16,443 bases of DNA. Source: Methanosarcinales archaeon (GTDB lineage: Archaea; Halobacteriota; Methanosarcinia; Methanosarcinales; EX4572-44). Shown piece by piece: positions 13,748 to 16,443 of this stretch. The notes under the pieces were generated by a model. That model had not been told where the DNA came from. It made no database searches and worked only from the letters and a program-made list of their open reading frames with translations. The stretch is taken from contig RXIJ01000047.1 of assembly GCA_004212095.1 (NCBI GenBank), positions 1-16,443 on the forward strand. The letters run 5' to 3'. Every line of letters starts with the position of its first letter. Position 1 is the stretch's first letter. A program made the position numbers and the translations under genes.

Positions 13748-15100
13748 ATGTATACCGTTGAATTGATAGGAATTATATTAGTTTTTTTTGGTTTAATTTA
13801 TATCACTCTTCGTGGATTTGGTATAATTTCAGACGAGGTCGCCACGCTTGAAACACAAATTCTTAAAGTAAAAGGCGGTACTGGTGTAATTCTGATTGCA
13901 CTCGGAATTTTTATTTTACTTGCAGGGAGCTTTTTGGCAGGGGAGCCCTCTTTACATCCCCCCACACCAACACCTACAATAACGCCTACATCTACACCAA
14001 CAGCTACCGCAACGCCCCCACTCACGGTCACACCAACACCTACAATAACGCCTACATCTACACCAACAGCTACCGCAACGCCCTCACTCACAGTCACACC
14101 AACACCAACGCAGCATATCACCGTCGCTAATGCTGGCTCTATCGCCCAGGTCCGGTGGGCCAAGCCCTTCGGCTCACCTGAAAACCTTGCCATTTCACCC
14201 GACGGGAAGGCGCTAGCAGTAGCCACTGCCTTCAACATTCTGGTTTACGATCTAGGTAACCTTGAGGCGCCGCTGTTCGAACTGGAAGGACAAAAGATGC
14301 TAAGCAGGGTGATGTTTAGCCCCGATGGACAAATCTTGGCCTCCGCTGGCTCAAGTTTCGACGGCATCGGCTCAAGTTTCGACGGCACCATTTGGCTGTG
14401 GGATATGCCCATGGGGGGCGTGAAACGCGCAGTGTTGGAAGGTCATACCGAGGCCATATACGGCATCGCCTTCAGCCCGAACGGGGAACTCCTGGCCTCT
14501 GGTAGTAGGGACAACTCAGTGCGTGTGTGGGATGTCAAGACGGGAAAAGAGCTATTCTTCTCACTGGAGCATAATGAGGAGGTCCATAGTGTCGCTTTCA
14601 GCACAGACGGCGCCACGCTGGCATCGGGCGGCGCAGACGGCAAAATTCGCCTATGGGATGTCGAAAGCAGCCAGGCGAAAAAGGTCTTGGATGCTCACCC
14701 CATTCAGGTCGAATGCCTGGCGTTCAGCCCCGATGGAAAGCTGCTTGCCTCCGCCGGTCAGTATGACACTGCGATCCGGCTGTGGGACACGCAAACTTGG
14801 CAACCGATGATCATTTTGCGCGGGCATGTCAAGAGTGCAGGCTATGGAGTCTTTAGCCTGGCCTTCAACGATCAAGGAACCTTGCTGGCCTCTGGAGGTG
14901 GAGACAAAAGCATACGCTTATGGGATATTAACCCGGTCTCGCCATCCTTTGGCAAAGAACTGGTTGAACTGCAACGTCACTCCGATTGGGTAGACAGCCT
15001 TGTATTCAGCCCTGATGGGGTGGTACTAATCTCAGCCAGCAATCGGGATGGCACCATCAGAATCTGGGAAGCTGGCCACGAAAGTAAAATTGATATATAG
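13748..15100 (+). CDS. Membrane-anchored seven-bladed WD40 protein
   Basis: 450 residues. Two membrane helices at about 5-23 (ELIGIILVFFGLIYITL) and 45-65 (GVILIALGIFILLAG) are followed by a Pro/Thr linker of 22-residue tandem repeats (PTPTITPTSTPTATAT), then about 310 residues with seven WD40 blades, each with F/I-S-P-D-G and a W-D or Y-D ending (VYDL, WLWDM, VRVWDV, IRLWDV, IRLWDT, IRLWDI, IRIWEA). Seven blades close a full propeller, a protein-interaction platform. Two helices put the N-terminus and the propeller on the same side; which side is uncertain, though such Thr/Pro linkers are commonly extracytoplasmic. The blades are GC-rich and resemble bacterial (Chloroflexi/cyanobacteria-style) WD40s, while the head is AT-rich, so it may be chimeric. 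No kinase or protease domain is attached. Confidence 0.85.
   Translation: MYTVELIGIILVFFGLIYITLRGFGIISDEVATLETQILKVKGGTGVILIALGIFILLAGSFLAGEPSLHPPTPTPTITPTSTPTATATPPLTVTPTPTITPTSTPTATATPSLTVTPTPTQHITVANAGSIAQVRWAKPFGSPENLAISPDGKALAVATAFNILVYDLGNLEAPLFELEGQKMLSRVMFSPDGQILASAGSSFDGIGSSFDGTIWLWDMPMGGVKRAVLEGHTEAIYGIAFSPNGELLASGSRDNSVRVWDVKTGKELFFSLEHNEEVHSVAFSTDGATLASGGADGKIRLWDVESSQAKKVLDAHPIQVECLAFSPDGKLLASAGQYDTAIRLWDTQTWQPMIILRGHVKSAGYGVFSLAFNDQGTLLASGGGDKSIRLWDINPVSPSFGKELVELQRHSDWVDSLVFSPDGVVLISASNRDGTIRIWEAGHESKIDI
13963..14106 (+). repeat. 66-bp tandem repeat in the WD40 gene linker
   Basis: Units start with CACACCAACACC at 13963, 14029 and 14095 (the last partial), exactly 66 bp apart and nearly identical. 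They encode the 22-residue Thr/Pro-rich linker period. Copy number is likely to vary between strains. Confidence 0.9.
14348..14387 (+). repeat. 21-bp in-frame duplication in WD40 blade 2
   Basis: GGCTCAAGTTTCGACGGCA occurs at 14348 and again at 14369, adding a second GSSFDG to a loop before the IWLWDM strand. It keeps the frame and probably lengthens a surface loop. Confidence 0.85.
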
Positions 15101-15462
15101 AGTAAAACGATAGAAACGTAAATACGCATAAGCATCAATCTCGATGCCCCGGACATGAGCCGCAGCGGAGTCAGGGGTTCGTCACTTGATGTAGGTGAAT
15201 TTTATGGGGATAAAGTGGTCTATTTGGTCACAAATGGCAGAAGTTAGGTGGGCCGTCAAACACTGGTCATGGAAAATTTAAACAAAAATATATCTGTGTT
15301 ATGTGTAAGAAGGTAAAATATGTACTTTCTTAAGAGAGGGCCCTACGTCGTAACCTAATACAAGAGATGAGTAAGAGGGGTAAGCGATGATTGAAGGTCG
15401 ATCAGGAGATATATGAATCAAGTTTTGATATAAACTGATAAGCAAAATGAAGGGGGAATAAG
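15101..15462 (+). other. Spacer with hairpin and decayed sequence
   Basis: After the WD40 stop, GATGCCCCGGAC (15143-15154) and GTCAGGGG (15170-15177) form a stem with one mismatch enclosing CCG/CGG. It is a candidate terminator and a relative of the hairpins at 7207 and 16153. 15214-15333 is listed separately. 15334-15462 shows no gene, only the ribosome binding site of the next one. Confidence 0.5.
15214..15333 (+). pseudogene. Zinc-ribbon remnant, possibly transposase N-terminus
   Basis: Between an upstream TAA and the stop at 15331-15333 the frame reads GHKWQKLGGPSNTGHGKFKQ and then KYICVMCKKVKYVLS. This resembles the zinc-ribbon start of IS1-like transposases (G-x-Q-x-Y-x-C-x-x-C-x-K), but the first Cys pair is missing. 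There is no start codon and it is very short. The call is tentative. Confidence 0.35.
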
Positions 15463-15699
15463 ATTATAGAAGCAATCAAACAAATTGTGAGAATACCAAA
15501 AGACCATGAGATAAGAATGAAGATTCCCCAGTGTGTGCCCGAAAATGAAATAATGGAAGTGATTTTAATCATCAAAAAACGGCCAGATGGTTTCAAACAA
15601 AAAATTGAGGAGTTAAAAGAAGCAGTAAAAGATAATCTTTTCCTTGATGATCTTAGAAACGTGTCAGAAAATTTTAGAACTGTTGATTCAGAGGGGTAG
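15463..15699 (+). CDS. Antitoxin of a MazF/PemK-type pair, non-AUG start
   Basis: About 78 residues: IEAIKQIVRIPKDHEIRMKI, then PEN-EIMEVILIIKK, ELKEAVKDNLFLDDL and FRTVDSEG. It looks like a small archaeal antitoxin with an N-terminal beta segment and C-terminal helices that wrap the toxin. The natural start, matching M-I-E-A-I, would be codon ATT at 15463, six bases after GGGGG, where an ATG is expected; no ATG occurs upstream in frame. GTG at 15487 is the alternative and would drop 8 residues. Either the start has mutated or a rare start is used. The stop lies 2 bases before the toxin frame. Family assignment is mainly by context. Confidence 0.6.
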   Translation: MIEAIKQIVRIPKDHEIRMKIPQCVPENEIMEVILIIKKRPDGFKQKIEELKEAVKDNLFLDDLRNVSENFRTVDSEG

Positions 15700-15701
15700 G
15701 T

Positions 15702-16059
15702 ATAATAACTGAAGTATGGATGGCATATATTCATTGCTAATCTTGACCCGGTAATTGGTTCTGAACAGGGAAAGACCTGTCCTGTTCTTGTGATAAGCGA
15801 GGAGGAGATAAACCAAATTTTGCCGGTAGTGAATGTTCTACCTGTAACTTCAAAAAAACCAGGTAGGAGAATTTATCCTAACGAGGTTTTAATACCTGCT
15901 GAAATCGGAGGACTCGATAGGGAGTCTATCGTGCTTTGTTATCAAATAAGAACACCTGATAAGAGATGTCTGATTAGAAAGATAGGTAAAATCGAAGATT
16001 TGGAAGTACAACAAAAAATAATTGATGCTTTATGTTTTCAATTAGGAATTATTATATAA
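15702..16059 (+). pseudogene. MazF/PemK-like toxin, 4-bp frameshift
   Basis: ITEVWMAYI (from about 15705) runs off frame at a 4-base insertion (CATT, 15732-15735, next to ATT, so a local duplication). The next frame gives ANLDPVIGSEQGKTCPVLVI, INQILPVVNVLPVTSKKPGR, LDRESIVLCYQIRTPDKRCL and IRKIGKIED to TAA at 16057-16059. E-V-W, D-P-x-x-G-S-E, P-V-L-V-I-S and V-x-P-x-T-S are MazF/PemK landmarks of an mRNA endonuclease. The usual Arg in RPVLVIS is Cys here. An ATA stands where the ATG would be (15702). Together these mean a non-functional toxin unless the insertion is an assembly error. The rest of the frame is undamaged. Confidence 0.8.
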
Positions 16060-16152
16060 GTCTGTGTTTCGCTAAACTCGCAAAACTTCACAAACACCAA
16101 AACCGTTGTACATAACTACCTGAAACAGGAGATCCGTAAAACAAATAACAAC

Positions 16153-16206
16153 CAACACCCCTCAGATGCCCTGGAACTAATCGAGGGTGGCATGGTCGGG
16201 GCTGTC
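16153..16206 (+). repeat. Hairpin repeat after the MazF-like pair
   Basis: CAACACCCCTCAGATGCCCT and, further on, GGTCGGGGCT parallel the hicBA terminator at 7203-7255 (CAACGCCCCCGGATGCCCC with GGTTGGGGCT). ATGCC/GGCAT also pair. Both copies sit 3' of toxin genes. The rest of 16060-16298 shows no gene. Confidence 0.45.
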
Positions 16207-16298
16207 ATCTTTACAGATTCTCGCATGCCTAAAAATTAAGTTGCTGAGACAGCAGTAATCAAATAAATAATGAATCTTGATATAAAAAGCTCTGTCTT

Positions 16299-16443
16299 TC
16301 ATCTGCTTGGGTGCACCAGTACCCCATCGGTGTACCGTATCAATGGCTTTGCAAGATGTCTGCGAGCAACAGGTGGCGTTTCATACAAACCGGATACCAG
16401 TTGAGAAGGTGTCTCCAGCATCTCAGGTATGCCGGATGTTGTT
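16299..16443 (-). CDS. C-terminal fragment of an unknown protein
   Basis: On the minus strand 47 codons are open to the window edge, ending TGA at 16301-16299: SGIPEMLETPSQLVSGLYET, then PPVARRHLAKPLIRY and TDGVLVHPSR. The composition looks like a real folded domain. The stop is followed by AGAGCTTTTTATAT, a T-rich terminator-like sequence. The 5' end lies outside the window. Family not recognised. Confidence 0.5.
   Translation of the reverse strand, partial: TTSGIPEMLETPSQLVSGLYETPPVARRHLAKPLIRYTDGVLVHPSR

Noticed and set aside
13963..14106. Possible CRISPR-like array
   Set aside because: The units are contiguous 66-bp tandem repeats inside a coding frame with no unique spacers.
15137..15190. 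tRNA-like structure (GGGGTTCG beside a GC-rich stem)
   Set aside because: No acceptor stem pairing, anticodon arm or correct length; better explained as a hairpin repeat or terminator.
15402..15734. 110-codon open frame on the minus strand with hydrophobic stretches
   Set aside because: It is the antisense shadow of the antitoxin gene, whose own frame has a ribosome binding site and a toxin partner.

Overview
The window looks like chromosomal DNA of an anaerobic archaeon from the methanogen / methane- or alkane-oxidising Euryarchaeota (Halobacteriota). The evidence is a HerA-type ATPase, a methanogen-like LeuD/LeuB pair, an archaeal RibD-C-type reductase of riboflavin/F420 synthesis, a two-cluster mini-ferredoxin coupled to a phytoene-desaturase-like flavoprotein, TATA-box promoters with short leaders, and dockerin/LamG remnants. 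No rRNA, tRNA or marker gene fixes the genus.

Layout: 1-291 holds the 3' end of a decayed IS630-type transposase that inserted into the start of a minus-strand gene, possibly AbiJ/HEPN-like. 508-2187 (minus) is a HerA-family ATPase. 2325-3766 is a ferredoxin plus FAD-oxidoreductase pair. 3863-4532 is a chain of three tiny ATGA-coupled genes, one a zinc ribbon and the last broken by a stop. 4544-8056 is an accessory island bounded by two copies of a ~170-184 bp repeat. It contains a decayed antitoxin, an XRE-ImmA/IrrE protein with a frameshifted DUF4411 PIN toxin, an intact HicBA pair, and a second HicBA pair whose toxin is frameshifted. 8194-9618 encodes an unrecognised 474-residue tail-anchored protein with an internal duplication.

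9734-12034 is a metabolic operon, leuD-leuB-arfC, with overlapping genes, facing a nitroreductase gene at 12162-12680 (minus). 12817-13433 is wreckage: two IS630 left ends, a transposase N-terminus, and a LamG-dockerin surface-protein fragment with two stop codons. 13748-15100 is a membrane-anchored seven-bladed WD40 protein. 15214-16059 holds a zinc-ribbon remnant and a MazF/PemK-type pair with a broken toxin. 16299-16443 (minus) is the C-terminus of an unknown protein.

The main theme is an island where toxins are repeatedly broken while the partner antitoxin frames stay open. It is interleaved with IS630 debris and dispersed hairpin repeats. The two genes with the most bacterial-looking, GC-richer coding sequence (474-aa protein and WD40 protein) each lie directly behind a copy of the same ~50-bp hairpin element, which resembles an IS200/IS605 right end. 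These are the best candidates for something not yet described. All assignments come from reading the sequence by eye; no database search was run.
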